A stretch of 64,000 bases of DNA from Bisporella sp. PMI_857 (lineage: Eukaryota; Ascomycota; Leotiomycetes; Helotiales; Helotiaceae): positions 682,001 through 746,000 of the forward strand of contig JAJSPD010000013.1 in NCBI GenBank assembly GCA_021307315.1, read 5' to 3'. Of this stretch, positions 36,971 through 49,001 are shown one piece after another. The notes beneath the pieces are model-generated. The model had not been told where the DNA came from, searched no databases, and saw only the letters and a program-made list of their open reading frames with translations. Positions within the stretch are counted from its first letter, which is position 1. Each line of letters opens with the position of its first letter. The position numbers were made by a program, and so were the translations under genes.

Positions 36971-38504
36971 CATGGCTAGCCTGGCATATTGAGGAAGTTG
37001 CGATCTCCACTAAAGACATGAATGTAATGAAGTTGCAAGATGCCTCTTCGAAATGCGGGACCTATCCAGCATTCTATATACATATATTGCGGGTGACGTC
37101 CCAAGCCATCAAAAGTTATCGTGTTAAGTCGGCAATCTCATAATAGACTCAAGCCACTGCAATTCACAAAGTCTTGGGGGCTCCTTTGTCTCCCCAGCCA
37201 ATTTGAAACCTCCGTATTTCTTGCAATTTTCCATTTCCGGATCTACCCTCGAAACTCGAGTTCTAGTAGGATTTGATGAAGTTGAAGATTCCTGGATATA
37301 TTGTGGATTGTGGGAATTCTCACTGAGAAATATTTTGACTTGGCTGGTCCGTATCTCAAAGTAGGACTCGTCCCTTCTTATAGATACGGCTATCTGAATA
37401 TGATAGGCTTACAGGCAAGAAAGTAGATGAAGCCCTGACCTGGTCCGCTCTAATGCTACCAGAGTAACAGCCTCAATCTTCCTTTACCAACCTTCCACCA
37501 CAACTCTCCCTTTGGGGAGCAGAGCAAAGACTCCAGGCCGCCATACACGATCAATGTTCTGAGCTTGCGCAATATGGAAATGAAGCGAAGACCAGCTCCT
37601 TTGTAAAGTTTGAGATGGATATACGCTTCGGTGTATGTTGAACACTAACATGCCAGCTAAGGATCTAGGCTTTGCGTATCTCGCTAGCTGCTGTTGTGGG
37701 CCGAATTCCCCTTATACAAAAACTTCCAGGAAATAAAACGGCAAAAACTACCCAGCTCATGGCTGGCTAGAAAACCCCTCCGATATAGGTTTTTTTTTGT
37801 CGTTTGGAGACAGCTGCTGGGACCTCTTTCTTCCTACCCATTGCTCACAATTTGACCTGAACCCTCTCCCAAGGGCCGCCCTTGTGGTAAGTTCTAGCTT
37901 TCTAGTTCGCTGTCGGCTGATCGTCCTCCTCGACCCCATATTGCAGCCTCCTTGACCGCTGTGACGCTCGCTACGCCAAATGCCAGATCTTTGACCAGTT
38001 TGGGCTCTGGGTACTGTTGGTCGAGTTGACAGTTGAACCACGAGAAATGTTTGCTTGAGTTGTGGAATGGAATTGCCTACTTGATTACTTATGGAAGGTA
38101 GGAACGTCTTCAAGTGACAAGGCTGAACGATAGGAGATTGATAAACTTAGTTGCCTCCTCCGACTTTGACTCTATTTTGTCCCGTCTAGGCTTAGGATTA
38201 GGCATCTCAGAGTCCTTGAAATCGAATCTCTTGTCTGCGAGTTTCTTGAGTTTGGCCGATAATATTCGATGCGCTGATCTGAGGCCATCAGTGGCGCTAT
38301 CATTGAGGAAATGCTTGCTATGTACACAACCAGACAAGAGCTATGGGCGTGACTATGGAGTCATTGTATTGTTAAAAATCACATACAAAGACTAATTGTG
38401 AAATTATATTTAGGGCTAGATACTCAACCATCAACACAACATGAATCATCTCGTCCAAGATAACTGCCAAACTGATACCAGAAGCTTCATGTGTGGCTCC
38501 ATAC

Positions 38505-39633
38505 TTAAGTATTCATAGGTATACCATCAGGATATCGAGCTCCTGCGACCTCAAATTTGGCCAAAATCGAGTCTAAAACGGCAATCTCGCCGTCGGTGAC
38601 TTCTATCTGCTTGGCATTCTCATCAACTCGAGCAGCTGTTGTAGCGCCAGGAATCGGGATAACACGCGGCACTCCAGGTTTTTTACTAGCTGCTATGACC
38701 CAGTTGATGGCAAGCTGAGCAGGCGTGCAGCCCTTTTTCTTTGCGATCACTTCTACTTGCTTGACAAGCTCCAGATTGATAGGGAAGGCATCTGGCTGAT
38801 ATCGTGGGTATCGCTTGAGGTTGGGAGGAACATCGTCGATGGTCTTGATCTGGCCGGTGAGCAGGCCTCTACCAAGTGGAGAGTAGGCTATTATCGGTAT
38901 GCTGTGTTCTAAACAGGCTGCTGCAACACCGTTGGTTAGGATATCGGTGGAGAACCTAAAGGACCATTAGTACGACGGCCAATGTTATAGACAAGACTAT
39001 ACTATTCATGTACATATCGCTAGTTTATAAATATAAGAGAAGACTCACAAGGAGAATTCCACTTCACAAGCAACAATTTTAGTGACCTTTGCTGCCTCAT
39101 GTACAGTCGCAGCATTGACCTCTGATAGAGAAATGCCACCGAGTTTGCCGGTCTGGATATACTCCTTGTTCAGGACGTCGAAAGTCACTTGCAAAGGAGT
39201 ATTTGGGTCGCGGCGAGCACACTCAAAGATATCAAGCTTCTTCCGCCCATTCAGGATTTTAAGACAATTGTCAACAGATTTACGGACTCCGTCTGGTGAC
39301 GCATCATAGCTGTGAGTTTCCAAATCCAGAACACCCTTGATGCTGAGGACTACCTTATCAGCATCCTCAGGATACTTGGCGAAATAGCGCTCCAGTAAAT
39401 GGAGACTGTTGTACTCTTTAGTACCGTAGAATTCTCCGCCGTTCCAGAAGTTCATCCCATTGCGCAGCGCTGCGCGCATTGCTTCGAAGGCTTGTTCCTC
39501 TGGGCACGGTTTCTCACGCCATGTTAGGCCTGCAATAATATTTAGGCAGTTGTTGGCAGGTATCTGAACTTGCGCACTCACCCATAAGACCATATCCAAT
39601 TGGGCCAACTTCCTTGCCAACTAATTGAGGCAT
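38505..39633 (-). CDS. Aldo/keto reductase, pyridoxal reductase-like (AKR8)
   Basis: Exons 39633-39582, 39529-39049 and 38955-38505 join to 327 aa. It begins MPQLVGKEVGPIGYGLMGLTWR, matching the N-terminus of fission yeast Plr1 (pyridoxine 4-dehydrogenase), an NADPH-dependent cytosolic reductase. The barrel elements are clear: GMNFWNGGEFYG with the catalytic Tyr, VVLSIKG with the Lys, KKLDIFECARRDP, GGISLSEV, IIAYSPLGRGLLTG and the cofactor-binding block VIPIPGATTAARVDEN. The His that normally completes the tetrad is replaced in the ECARRDP segment, as in Plr1-like proteins. The start is set by the first exon, which restores the conserved GYGLMG strand. Vitamin B6 metabolism is inferred; related enzymes accept other aldehydes. 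Confidence 0.92.
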
Positions 39634-40619
39634 ATTGGATATCTGTAGTCACGGTTGAAATTTTAAGATTAAGAAAGAGAAACAACGTAGCGTATTCTTA
39701 GATATACTTCATGTGCCGTGGACAAATGGTGACATCAAGAGACTCAAACAGAGTTGCATCATTTCCCCGCCTCCTTATGTACCCACGAGGTACCATTGCC
39801 CTAGATCGTTCTAAAGCTATAGATAGCGGCGGCAGCCGCATTCGGCATTCATGCCCCGCATATACCTTACAGGAACTACGAAGGCCAGCTCGGAAATTTG
39901 GGAACGTTGGCAGAGCTTTGGGACTCTGATTTGCGCAATAAACAATATATGAAGCCCTTCGAGGCCAGATAACCAGCATACACACGATTCAAAATTACTA
40001 CAAGGTCGGGAGAGGAAGGATATTGTGTACACACGCCAGTTATTAGCTTCGCCTATCTAGCTCCACCAATAAATACCCCTCAAGCCTTTCAAATACAATT
40101 TTTTGCCTTCCATAGACACAACTAAAATGGAGAAACAAAGGAAATTTGAACCTTGAGAAGATCAGGGTTAAAATCTGAGGCTACCAGGAACCAGAGGCGC
40201 GCTTGCACATTATCCAGTGGACTCTTGTTTCCAAATTGTTGCATTCTCTGGTGTATGAATGAGAAAGGTCATTTCTGGTGACTCTGACTTCCCATAAATG
40301 TCATTATATCATAGGAGAAAAGATCTCATATTCTTAAATGCATTTGTAAAATAATAGCGTAATCCACTTTGTTTTGGTTTCCATCCACTCTTTCCGAGTA
40401 CGAGTCCGTTCGTTTATCGAAAAGAAAGTAGCTGATATATCTGAAGTCGCCGATAGGAAATGATATGGATTTATCATACATGACTCTTCCATCCATCCCC
40501 TCGGACTATTATCTGAGAGATATCGGCAGTCCAGCATGATGTGTCCGTCAAAATATGCCGATAGTCATTCTTCCATCATATATGAGCTCTGCCCGGGATC
40601 TTTCGTTGTGAGGTTCTCA
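39634..40619. other. Intergenic, no gene seen
   Basis: Promoter region of the reductase and 3' flank of the next gene. No supported coding sequence. Confidence 0.5.
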
Positions 40620-41192
40620 TCATTCCTCTTCATTCTCCTCTATGATTTCCTTCCCTTTAGAATCTTTCCTCCTACTTAGCTTCTTAACCGCTCCAGTTAC
40701 GGAGAAACCACCGAATAACCAGTCGTCCGAATGCCGGCCACATTCTGTATGCACGTTCATCCTGGCCTCGCTTGAATGCCTTCTCTTCATGCCATCTCCA
40801 AAACGCCCTGTACCCATGCTACCCTTCCTGGTTACAGGAGCAGGCGTGGTCTTACTTTTCTCTAAAACACCATCGCCTCTGCCAAAGCCTGAGAAGCTCC
40901 CAAATCGCAGAGTCCGGGGACTCGTTGTAGATGCCGAATGCGGATGTTCCTTTTCGATGGGACTTTTCGCGTTGCTGAACGGAAGAGATGGAGGGTCTGT
41001 AGCAGATAGAGAAGGTGGCAGGGGGTCGCTGAAGATACGACGCGGTGAGACGGGCCGTGCCGAATTCTGGGTCTCTGGAATAGGTTTTGGTTTTCCTTCA
41101 GGAATGGCGAGCGAAAGTTGAGCTTGACGATGAGATGGTCCTGAAGTTCCAGCAAGAGCTGCATCTCTTACCGTTGGTGTTGTGGACGCCAT
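40620..41192 (-). CDS. Small Ser/Pro-rich protein, function unknown
   Basis: A single exon of 190 codons with a good-context ATG at 41192. The protein is disordered and rich in Ser, Pro, Arg and Lys, with several SPRR/SPRT-type sites suited to cyclin-dependent or MAP kinases. The C-terminus is better ordered: RHSDDWLFGGFSVTGAVKKL followed by a charged RRKDSKGKEIIEENEEE tail. Antisense frames exist, but this frame has the more protein-like composition. I do not recognise a named family. Confidence 0.65.
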   Translation of the reverse strand: MASTTPTVRDAALAGTSGPSHRQAQLSLAIPEGKPKPIPETQNSARPVSPRRIFSDPLPPSLSATDPPSLPFSNAKSPIEKEHPHSASTTSPRTLRFGSFSGFGRGDGVLEKSKTTPAPVTRKGSMGTGRFGDGMKRRHSSEARMNVHTECGRHSDDWLFGGFSVTGAVKKLSRRKDSKGKEIIEENEEE

Positions 41193-42645
41193 TTCACCAC
41201 TTCTGCTGTCACAAGCAAAATACCGATATGGCTAGATTGCTAGGGTGATCTTGACGAATGTTTTGGGATGATGGATGAGCATTCTGACGCCGAGTTGTTG
41301 GAAAATGCGTAGGGATTTCGGCTCTCTTCAGAGGAGAGAGGGGAAAAGAGGTCAAGTGTCCCAAGATCGGGCACACCGAGTAGCTTTAAGCAGCGGGACA
41401 GATATAGCGGGACAATTCCCCCTAAGCTTGTTTGTTGATCATAAGGCTGACGTGCAGGATTTGGATTGCCCACCGGCATTTTCTATTGGCCGCGGGAACT
41501 TTTGGTGCATGCTAATTTGTGTAACCACCACGTTGAGGTCGTTCATTTGAACAGACCAATTGGCGAATCAGGATCAAGGAAGCTTCCTTCATTGACAAGG
41601 CGCTAGCAGTTAATATGCTGCGGCTCTGTAGCAGAGGCTTAGACAGCACGGAGTGGGAACTTTAAAATCAAGCTACTTGCCTGTATTTTTACTATCATAT
41701 TGGTGATAGAACCCGGGACGCTGGTTTGGAGGCTAGCTACGCTGGTGGCTGATACTTGGAGACCCAAATTAAGGTTCCAGGAGAACGCAAAACATACTAT
41801 CATCTGTGGATGTAAATTTTGCTAAACATCGGTCTAGCACCACTGAATCACTGACACTTTTGTAGCACCCCGCGTCACTTTTCGGAAGAATTTCAAAAGA
41901 CGAAGCCGAATTAAGACTGGATTCAGAAAAGGGGCACTATACCAAATCAAACTTATTACACAACCAGACCATACGATTCCTCGGCCATTACCTTTCGAGT
42001 AAAGGATAGATTTCCTCATATCTATTCGAGTTTGTGCTTCTTCTAGAAGGTGTGTTCTCTATCAAGAGACCTCGCCCACATTCAACCACTCTGTCAAAGA
42101 CGCTTAGCTCTTGAAACTAAAGGCAGGAAAAGGATACATAATTCTTATAAGCGTTCATCGAAACTAAGCTTGATAAGTTGCATAAAAACGAAAAACATTA
42201 CAAATCAGTAAAAAAGGGAACTAGTACCCTGCTTGAGAACAACAAGAAATATAATGTGCACTCCAGTTTTGGGATAAAATGCCTTGCAGGGCATCCTTGG
42301 AGCCGGTCATCAATGCCGACGAAACCTTTTGTCGTTTATGTCTCCATAAGAGATCCACAGGAGACAATAGGTTTTTTTCCTAATCTTGCAACACTGCGTG
42401 CCTCAAAGACAGGTAGACTTATGAAAGAGTTGTTACAAGACTCTATTTGGGACCCCCTAACTGAGAAGTGCTCGTCTATAAAACTGCTTGGCACACACCT
42501 CCAGGACCCCTGTCGAATCAGCCAAGTTAAGCGACCTCTTGTCAAAAAAGTATCCAGAACGAGCTTCATCGATCAATATTGACCAAACAAGCTACATTGG
42601 GGCCATTGTACGGCGTGTGTTGTATATCACATATAGGATACAGTG
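41193..42645. other. Intergenic, 1.4 kb
   Basis: No gene seen. The open frame at 42178-42582 (plus) has no domain and no convincing initiation context. Confidence 0.5.
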
Positions 42646-43963
42646 ATGAGCGTCTCACGCCCTGCAAGATGTCTCTTCTCCGTGCCCCCGCCATCAATCC
42701 GGCTCCGATGTCGAAACTTCCATACTTCCCCTAAGCTCTCGGAAAGGCGCAGACCGAATCACCCCAGCATAAAAGCAGTCGATATGGGTCTTATAAGGCC
42801 ACAGAAGAAACCTGCGCGTGAGTTATTTAAGCCATACACTGCGGAGGAGAAGGCGGCCCTGGCAAAGAGATACACGCCTGCGCAAATGGAAGCAGTTGAA
42901 GCTGGAGAGCGAGCAATCACACCTGAGGATCTTGATAGCAGTGGTGTCATCCGAACAGACTTTGGTGGTCTTCCATATCTTGACGACTTCAGCCAGTACC
43001 GGTCTGTACTTGACAAGAAGCCATACGAAGATAAGAGGATCGATCCGAAAGCAAGGCTTATGACAGAAGAGGAGTTCCAGGATGCATATGTCAATTGGCA
43101 GCTCAAGATTGAGAAGATGCAGCCTGAAGGCTTGCAGAGAACCGATCCAAATTATAAGGAATTGATGCGTCCCAATCGAGCGGACATAGAGTTCCGGGCA
43201 CCCTACGAAGTACCAATTTCTACTGGCAGCAAAGGTCCAGAGCCTATTCCGCTATCACAGTTCACGCCTGACTTGAGAGGCAAAACTGATGAGCTCGCGA
43301 AAGTCAAGAAGAAGGGAGATGGAGAGGAAGCAGTAGATGAGCGGGACCCAATGGGCGTCTACGATCTCTTGCGCAAGCGGACAGGTCTCTCACTGGATCA
43401 AATACTTTCACTCAAGGTCAAAATTTTAGTCAGACATCGCGTCGTTAACCAAACTCGATTGGGAAAAGTGGCGAGCGTGTACCTTCTCGCAATTGCTGGT
43501 GATGGAAATGGAAAATTAGGGCTCGGTCAGGCAAAGGGTCAGGAAGCTGAGAACACCCTCAGACTAGCGAGGCTAGCCGCGATCTACAACATGAAGCCAA
43601 TTCCGAGATACGAAGAGCGAACCATATATGGAGATGTGGAAGCGAAGGTTTCTGCGGTGAAGGTAAAGCTCATGGCTAGACCACCTGGTAAGACCTACAT
43701 TCTCAACCCGGCAGAATGTATAAAAGCTAACATCGATGATCAAAGGGTTCGGTCTTCGCTGTCAACATAGCATCTTTGAAATGGCACGCGCAGCAGGTAT
43801 CCAAGATCTTGCAGCCAGAGTGCCGGGTGCGCGAAACAAGATGAACACGATCAAGGCCACATATAAAGCTTTAACGAACCAACGGATACCAGACGACATT
43901 GCGCGTGGACGGGGAAAGAAACTTGTTGATGTGCGGAAGGTGTATTATGGAGGACGTGTATAA
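42646..43963 (+). CDS. MRPS5: Mitochondrial small-subunit ribosomal protein uS5m
   Basis: Exons 42646-43687 and 43746-43963 join over a 58-bp intron (branch gctaac) to 419 aa. An Arg-rich presequence without acidic residues (RPARCLFSVPPPSIRLRCRNFHTS) indicates import into mitochondria. A long fungal-specific N-terminal extension (to about residue 250) precedes the S5 RNA-binding domain (LSLKVKILVRHRVVNQTRLG, then VYLLAIAGDGNGKLGLGQAKG) and the C-terminal S5 domain (SAVKVKLMARPPG and FGLRCQHSIFEMARAAGIQDL), ending KVYYGGRV. The first ATG is at 42646; an in-frame GTG three bases earlier is not the start. It acts in decoding accuracy of the mitoribosome. Confidence 0.95.
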
Positions 43964-44373
43964 AGGCATATGTGTACGTGTAGATAATCTGGAGGGATAA
44001 AAAGTGCATTGTACGAGTATGGGAACCCACTTTGGCATAGATAGGGCGTAGGAAAGTGCGATATCGAGCAGAAAACTCCGACATTTATATTTCTTGTGTC
44101 CGCAGAACTCTTGTATCTATCATGTTGGGTATCTTCACGCCTCCAACCCTCCTAATACGCCTCGTATTTTGTTCCTCCTAACCACCGCATTGCGACTCGA
44201 TATCCTTAGCCACGTAGCGCCCCCCCCCCCCCCCCCCCCCCTCATTCCTCACCCTCAATTGCTAAGGCTCTCCCTCCAAAACCAGGGACACCATCTTTGC
44301 CCACGCGATTCCCTCCTCAACGCATGGACGCTGAACCAATTCCGCATCAAACGAACATCCCCCCCCCCTCCCC
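43964..44373. other. Convergent intergenic region between MRPS5 and DAD3
   Basis: The two genes point towards each other, so this holds both 3' ends. It contains a long poly(C) run. Confidence 0.6.
44220..44241. repeat. Poly(C) run, 22 bases
   Basis: Twenty-two consecutive C, with a further C8 tract near 44361. On the minus strand, that is in the DAD3 3' flank, it is poly(G). Confidence 0.9.
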
Positions 44374-44749
44374 TCAAGAACCCTCTCCCTCCTCCCCGCC
44401 AGCATATATCTCCTGCTGCAACACGATGCTATAAACGCTCGCCTTCAACAGCGTAAACACCAAGCTCGTCTTGCGTTCCAGCTGCCTCAGCCCGTCTAGG
44501 ATCTCCGCCGTAGGCGAATTCGATACCGTATCTAGCAGGCTCGCTAGCTGTTCCACTCGGGATTAGCTTTTTTTGTTTTTTTGTTTTTTTTTTCGCTCTC
44601 GGTGACGCGGGGTGGAGGGAGAAGGGAGAAGGAGAGGTTACCTTTTTCATGTTCTCCGCCAGACGCTCGTATTCTTCCAACACGTCTTGCTCGAGGGGGG
44701 TGAGGTCTTCGGAGGGAGAGAGAATGCTGGCCGGGTCTTGGGCGTCCAT
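44374..44749 (-). CDS. DAD3: DASH/Dam1 complex subunit Dad3
   Basis: Exons 44749-44642 and 44547-44374 join in phase 0 over a 94-bp, A-rich intron (branch gctaat) to 93 aa. It matches Dad3 end to end: SEDLTPLEQDVLEEYERLAENMKKL, SNSPTAEILDGLRQLERK and TSLVFTLLKASVYSIVLQQEI. Dad3 is a small coiled-coil subunit of the ring complex that links kinetochores to spindle microtubules. The protein is mainly helical with a short acidic, Gly-rich tail. Fungus-specific. Confidence 0.95.
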
Positions 44750-45291
44750 TTTTTGTGCGGTGGGATCGATTGGTTTGTGTTACTTGGAGGATATGGAGTC
44801 TAGGTTTGTGTGGAGGGGTTGTTTGAGTCTTGAGCGCGCCCCGCGTCGTGGTTGAGTAATCACGTGAATGCTCTTCTCAATCCTGAACTTGTAGTTTGTT
44901 GTTCACATCGTCAGATAGCTTTCTTTGTCTCGGTCTTACCTGGGAGGCCGTTTTTGGACCTTGGCCCTCAGAAAGTACTGATAAACAAGCAGAATAAACT
45001 TAGTCATCCATTTACATGAAGTGGTACATCCAGCGGGTGAGTGCATCAGCAGTCAGACCATCAGGAGCACCAAGTGAAACAATGCCTTTAATCTGATATT
45101 TTGTGGTACTTTATAATTCGAAAGACACCTTCACCATAAGCCAAATATCGTTCCCATGTCCGGATAGCTTGGCTTCCAACCATCAGTCCCAACTCCCTTC
45201 GTTCATATCGTCAAAAACGCCTATTCCCATTCCCAAGTACCCAAACTAGGCCTTAACCAAAATTCTAAATCCCTAAAAGGATAGGCATGTT
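44750..45291. other. Intergenic, DAD3 promoter and 3' flank of the Zn2Cys6 gene
   Basis: No gene seen. Confidence 0.55.
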
Positions 45292-47252
45292 TCACAGAAG
45301 TTGTAGTTCTTCCATGATAGTGCGGTCTTCAATCATGCTCTGTATCACATCATCATTCGCAAAGTTAGCCCAGTAACCCACTTCGGCTGCTTGTTTCTTT
45401 GTGGCGTAGATCTCCTGCGCAACGCCTTTCACCTGTCCGAAGGCTTTTCCTGCAGATGGCCAAACCTGCCAAAGAGACTTTAGGGCACCGGTGTTGAGCC
45501 GTAGTTGTTGCTTCAAGTCCTCGTCGTGCATTACTGGAACGAGCATGGACCAAACGGAGAGATGCACGATCGAAGCCAATGTCACGACGCAAGTGAAGAA
45601 ATGGGTGTGCTTAACCAGTGGTACTGGAAGTGATATGAGCTTGGATATTTCTTGCGCTGCTTGAATAGTCTTTGCTGCATGAACATTATAGTTTTCCCCA
45701 GGTATAATGGCCTTGTGAGGTGCGCATGAAGACACATCTTTTGCTATACTTGAATCGAGTTGTGAAAGCTCGCGATGCAGCAAGATCATGGAGCTAGTCT
45801 TTTATAAGCCAAGGTATAACACATGAGAATAGATCACTCACGCATTGGTAATCATATGTGCTTGGAAAAGCATTTCATCAAGTACGCCATCGCTGGTGAT
45901 GAACACCCTTTTCGAATCTGGAAGATGAAGTTTCCAGTTCACGAGATGTGCATCTACTCTATCAACAACGCCTTGGTCTAGCAATACGTACTGCAACGAT
46001 GACAAGACCCGGCCCAGATTTCGGATTGCTGCTATTCGATATGCAAAGGATGAGTAGGAGACATCCTGATCATCGAACGACTCATTACCGAACTCGTCAA
46101 TTGTGTGTCCTGAGGGAATGCGCTTTTAGTTGTTAGCATCAGTATTTCCTTTTTGGGAATCTAAGAGCCTACTCCCGCCAGGTACTCCTTCTCCTCACAT
46201 GGCAGCAAGGCATCTGCCTGAATCTCGTTAAGTCGAAAGGTGCTTTTTTGGTGGACACCTGCAATCATTCCATCGACGATATATAGCTCCCACCAAGTTC
46301 TTCGCCAGCTCTCTTCTAACACAGTCAATCCATCTCCGTTCAGACGAGCGTAGTCCCGTGTGTTCATTCCCAGCTTCAAGGCAAGATCTTGAGCATGAAT
46401 AACTATCTGTAATGCCTTTTCTAGAAGTGTATATCCATCTAAACCAATAGCCAATATGAGCAGTGCCTGGACTCTGAAGCCATCTTCAGGACACTCTGTA
46501 TCATAGACAGCTCGTTCAGCCTCAAGGCCTAAAGACGCCTTTTGTGCATCTGATACGTAGAAGGAGCCAATGTATCTCATGACAGCCTCCAGGTGGCTCA
46601 GTGATCTTTCTTTCCGCTTCTTCATGAAATATGAACGCGGAAGAACAAATGGATGTGCAGGGTAAAAATGGTAATAGAAAGCCTCGATGCATCTTTCCTT
46701 TATGTCTAATCCTGCAGAGGCAGTTTTGCCCTCAAATGCGACCAGGTCTTGGCCCATATCTAATGGCATAAGATCGACAGATACGCGAGGCATTGCCTGG
46801 GATTCGGGAGGGGTGACTAGACCGCTAGGAACGGTCGATGTGTTCCTTGCTGCAGGACGCACTAGGGGGCAAGCGACGACAGAGCCAGAATTTGGATTGG
46901 TTTTATTTTGAGCATTCTTTCTAGGACCTTTGAAGCCTCGACGACTCTTCACGTATGCACAGTCAAAGTTGTTGGTTGAACATCTTGAGCATGGATTGGA
47001 ACCATCGCATTTCAGATGCTTGCTTCGACACTGGACACAGGCCGAGGGCACAGTGGCTCGATCTTTGTTATTGAAGTCCTGTGTAGAAGTGCCTGAAGAA
47101 TTAGACGTTTGTCGTTCATCGACTTGGGTATCTGAGCCAGAACTTGGGGATACAGTTTGCACGACCTGGCCCGCACTGGAAGATGGCTCAAACGCGCCGC
47201 CATTTGTGTCCGCGCCAGGGGGATCATATGGATGAGTCGCCGACCACGACAT
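45292..47252 (-). CDS. Zn2Cys6 fungal transcription factor
   Basis: Exons 47252-46173, 46122-45842 and 45793-45292 join to 620 aa. The binuclear zinc cluster is at residues 72-98 with exact spacing C-x2-C-x6-C-x5-C-x2-C-x6-C, preceded by a Ser/Thr/Gln-rich N-terminus and followed by a basic linker (KSRRGFKGPRKN). The middle domain (about 160-370) fits the fungal-specific regulatory domain, including IEAFYYHFYPAHPFVLP and WRRTWWELYIVDGMIAG. The C-terminal 200 residues are helical. The frame is open for 86 more codons to an ATG at 47510, but that part is unlike coding sequence and reads as leader, with a poly-Ala stretch (GCN repeats); the ATG at 47252 is preferred. The target genes are unknown; the ABC transporter gene starts 1.75 kb away and is divergently transcribed, so it is a candidate. 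Confidence 0.88.
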
Positions 47253-49001
47253 GACTGGCCCAGTTCGCGCAGCGGCGGCGGCAGCGGCAGCGGGCAAAGA
47301 CGCTTGGATGGAATAATGCCTAAGATCACGGACACCTCGGGTGCGAAGCTTACGGTGAACCTGGAATCTGATGTTTAGCGAGGAGCCCGGGGGAGATTGT
47401 TGGTCGCCGATGAGGAGAAGAAGATGTGGGAATTGGGTGCAATCGTAACACATAGCGCGTCTGCGCTTATTAATTTTGATGGGATATGGACAAGGGCTTT
47501 TGAAGGACACCGCCTACTTGTTACAGATATACGAAAAAGAAATAAAAAAGGAAATGATGGATTGCAAACCCTTCAGTACACCTGGTACTCCAAAGGACCC
47601 CGTAAGAGCATTTAAAGGCATATAAAAAGATACCCCACTACAGTAAAATGTAGCTCTTCTAAGATATAGATGTTAGTGCTGGCTGAAGTCAGGTCACATA
47701 TCTCTTGGCTGGCAAAACGTTACCTGTTACCCTTACTAGCGCATCAATCCATGAGGACGTAGGCATCATCTAATTCTTTCCTCACGCCAATGCGCGCTCA
47801 GCTTAAACTTGAAAGCCTCCTATACTTCGGATATCGAATCGAATGCCTCTGGCTCCAGAGTTAACAGCCCCGTTGTCCCCTGTTTTGGCGCTTCTTTACT
47901 CGTATCAAAAAACCACCACATGTGTTCGTCTCGTATCACTCTACACGCTCTAATCCGTACTCCACCAATCATAGAAGCTAGCAGATGGTCACGTCTATAG
48001 CCACTTAGTTATAAAAGTCAACCCCTGTTGAACCCAGGGGACCAGCGCACAGGAACATGCCGAGCACGTTTTGGGGTGATTAAGGCTCTTTATACTGGCG
48101 GCTCCGTAGGGTTTCCACCAAAATTTAGGGCTGGAAGCTAAGCGACTTAAACCTCCCGATTTAAACGACCATCATACGATGGGACCAGTTCTCCAGAATG
48201 TGGAGCCGCCATGCTCGTCTCTTCCGGGGATCCACAATCAGCCATCCTGCAGTACAGTATGTATCTTCATCGTCCATCTATCTAGTGGTCGGCGACCTGA
48301 GTCTAAGATACTACAAACACCCCCCGAGCTGAATCCAAATCCGTATCGAATTGGCCCAAGTTCAGAGTCAAGGGATAATAAATACGGAACCTTTTCATGA
48401 TTTATTAGTCATTGCATTTCTCTAGAAGACCACTGAACGTAGTCGCGGAGTGGGTTCAGTAAGCGGCATCCAGAATCTGCCTATCAAGGGCAAGTAAGAT
48501 CTGACTCTCCTTTCAGCCTCATAGACCAGAGACGCGATGCACGGCTCACAGCCTAGAGTGAGAAGCTTACTTCGAGACTAATCTCTGAGGATGAGATTTG
48601 CTAACCTTCATCAATCCATGTTTTCTCACCTGGCGTCCCAATGATGAAAATTCATGCCAGCCGGGGATCTATAAGCTATGATGCAAGTCAAGGGTGGTTG
48701 GTGGGTTCCATGACTAATGTTGAAGACTGAACTCGTTACTGCTAGAGATTGTGAACAATCTCTCTGTAAAGGACTTTGGTCGCCGTCCATAATTAATTCA
48801 AATGTGGAAACTCCAGTCCATGGCTTTCATAAGGTCGAGGAGTTTCAAAAATGGAAAGAACCATCCTTCCTCCTTCTGCTTTTCGCTTATCACTTCACTG
48901 TCGTATGAGTTGAACTTTCCCCAGCACAACAAACCTCTTCTCTTGTAATACTAAAGACTCTTCACGGCTTGCTATACGCTCGTGGCTCCAAAGACGACGA
49001 T
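47253..49001. other. Divergent promoter region, 1.75 kb
   Basis: Lies between the Zn2Cys6 gene (minus) and the ABC transporter (plus), so it contains both promoters. A CGG-rich stretch at 47272-47292 (gcggcggcggcagcggcag) codes poly-Ala only if the longer start of the regulator is used. No other gene seen. Confidence 0.5.

Larger units (their letters stand above)
35349..38504. other. Intergenic, 3.2 kb, with a possible F-box remnant
   Basis: Apart from the F-box-like remnant at 36628-36970, I find no supported gene. A minus-strand frame of 118 codons at 38113-37757 is basic and featureless. Confidence 0.45.

Noticed and set aside
40642..41121. 159-codon plus-strand open frame
   Set aside because: Antisense to the Ser/Pro-rich gene; hydrophobic patches arise from reverse-complemented Ser/Arg codons.
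42643..42645. In-frame GTG as start of the MRPS5 protein
   Set aside because: Fungal nuclear genes start at ATG, present three bases later at 42646.
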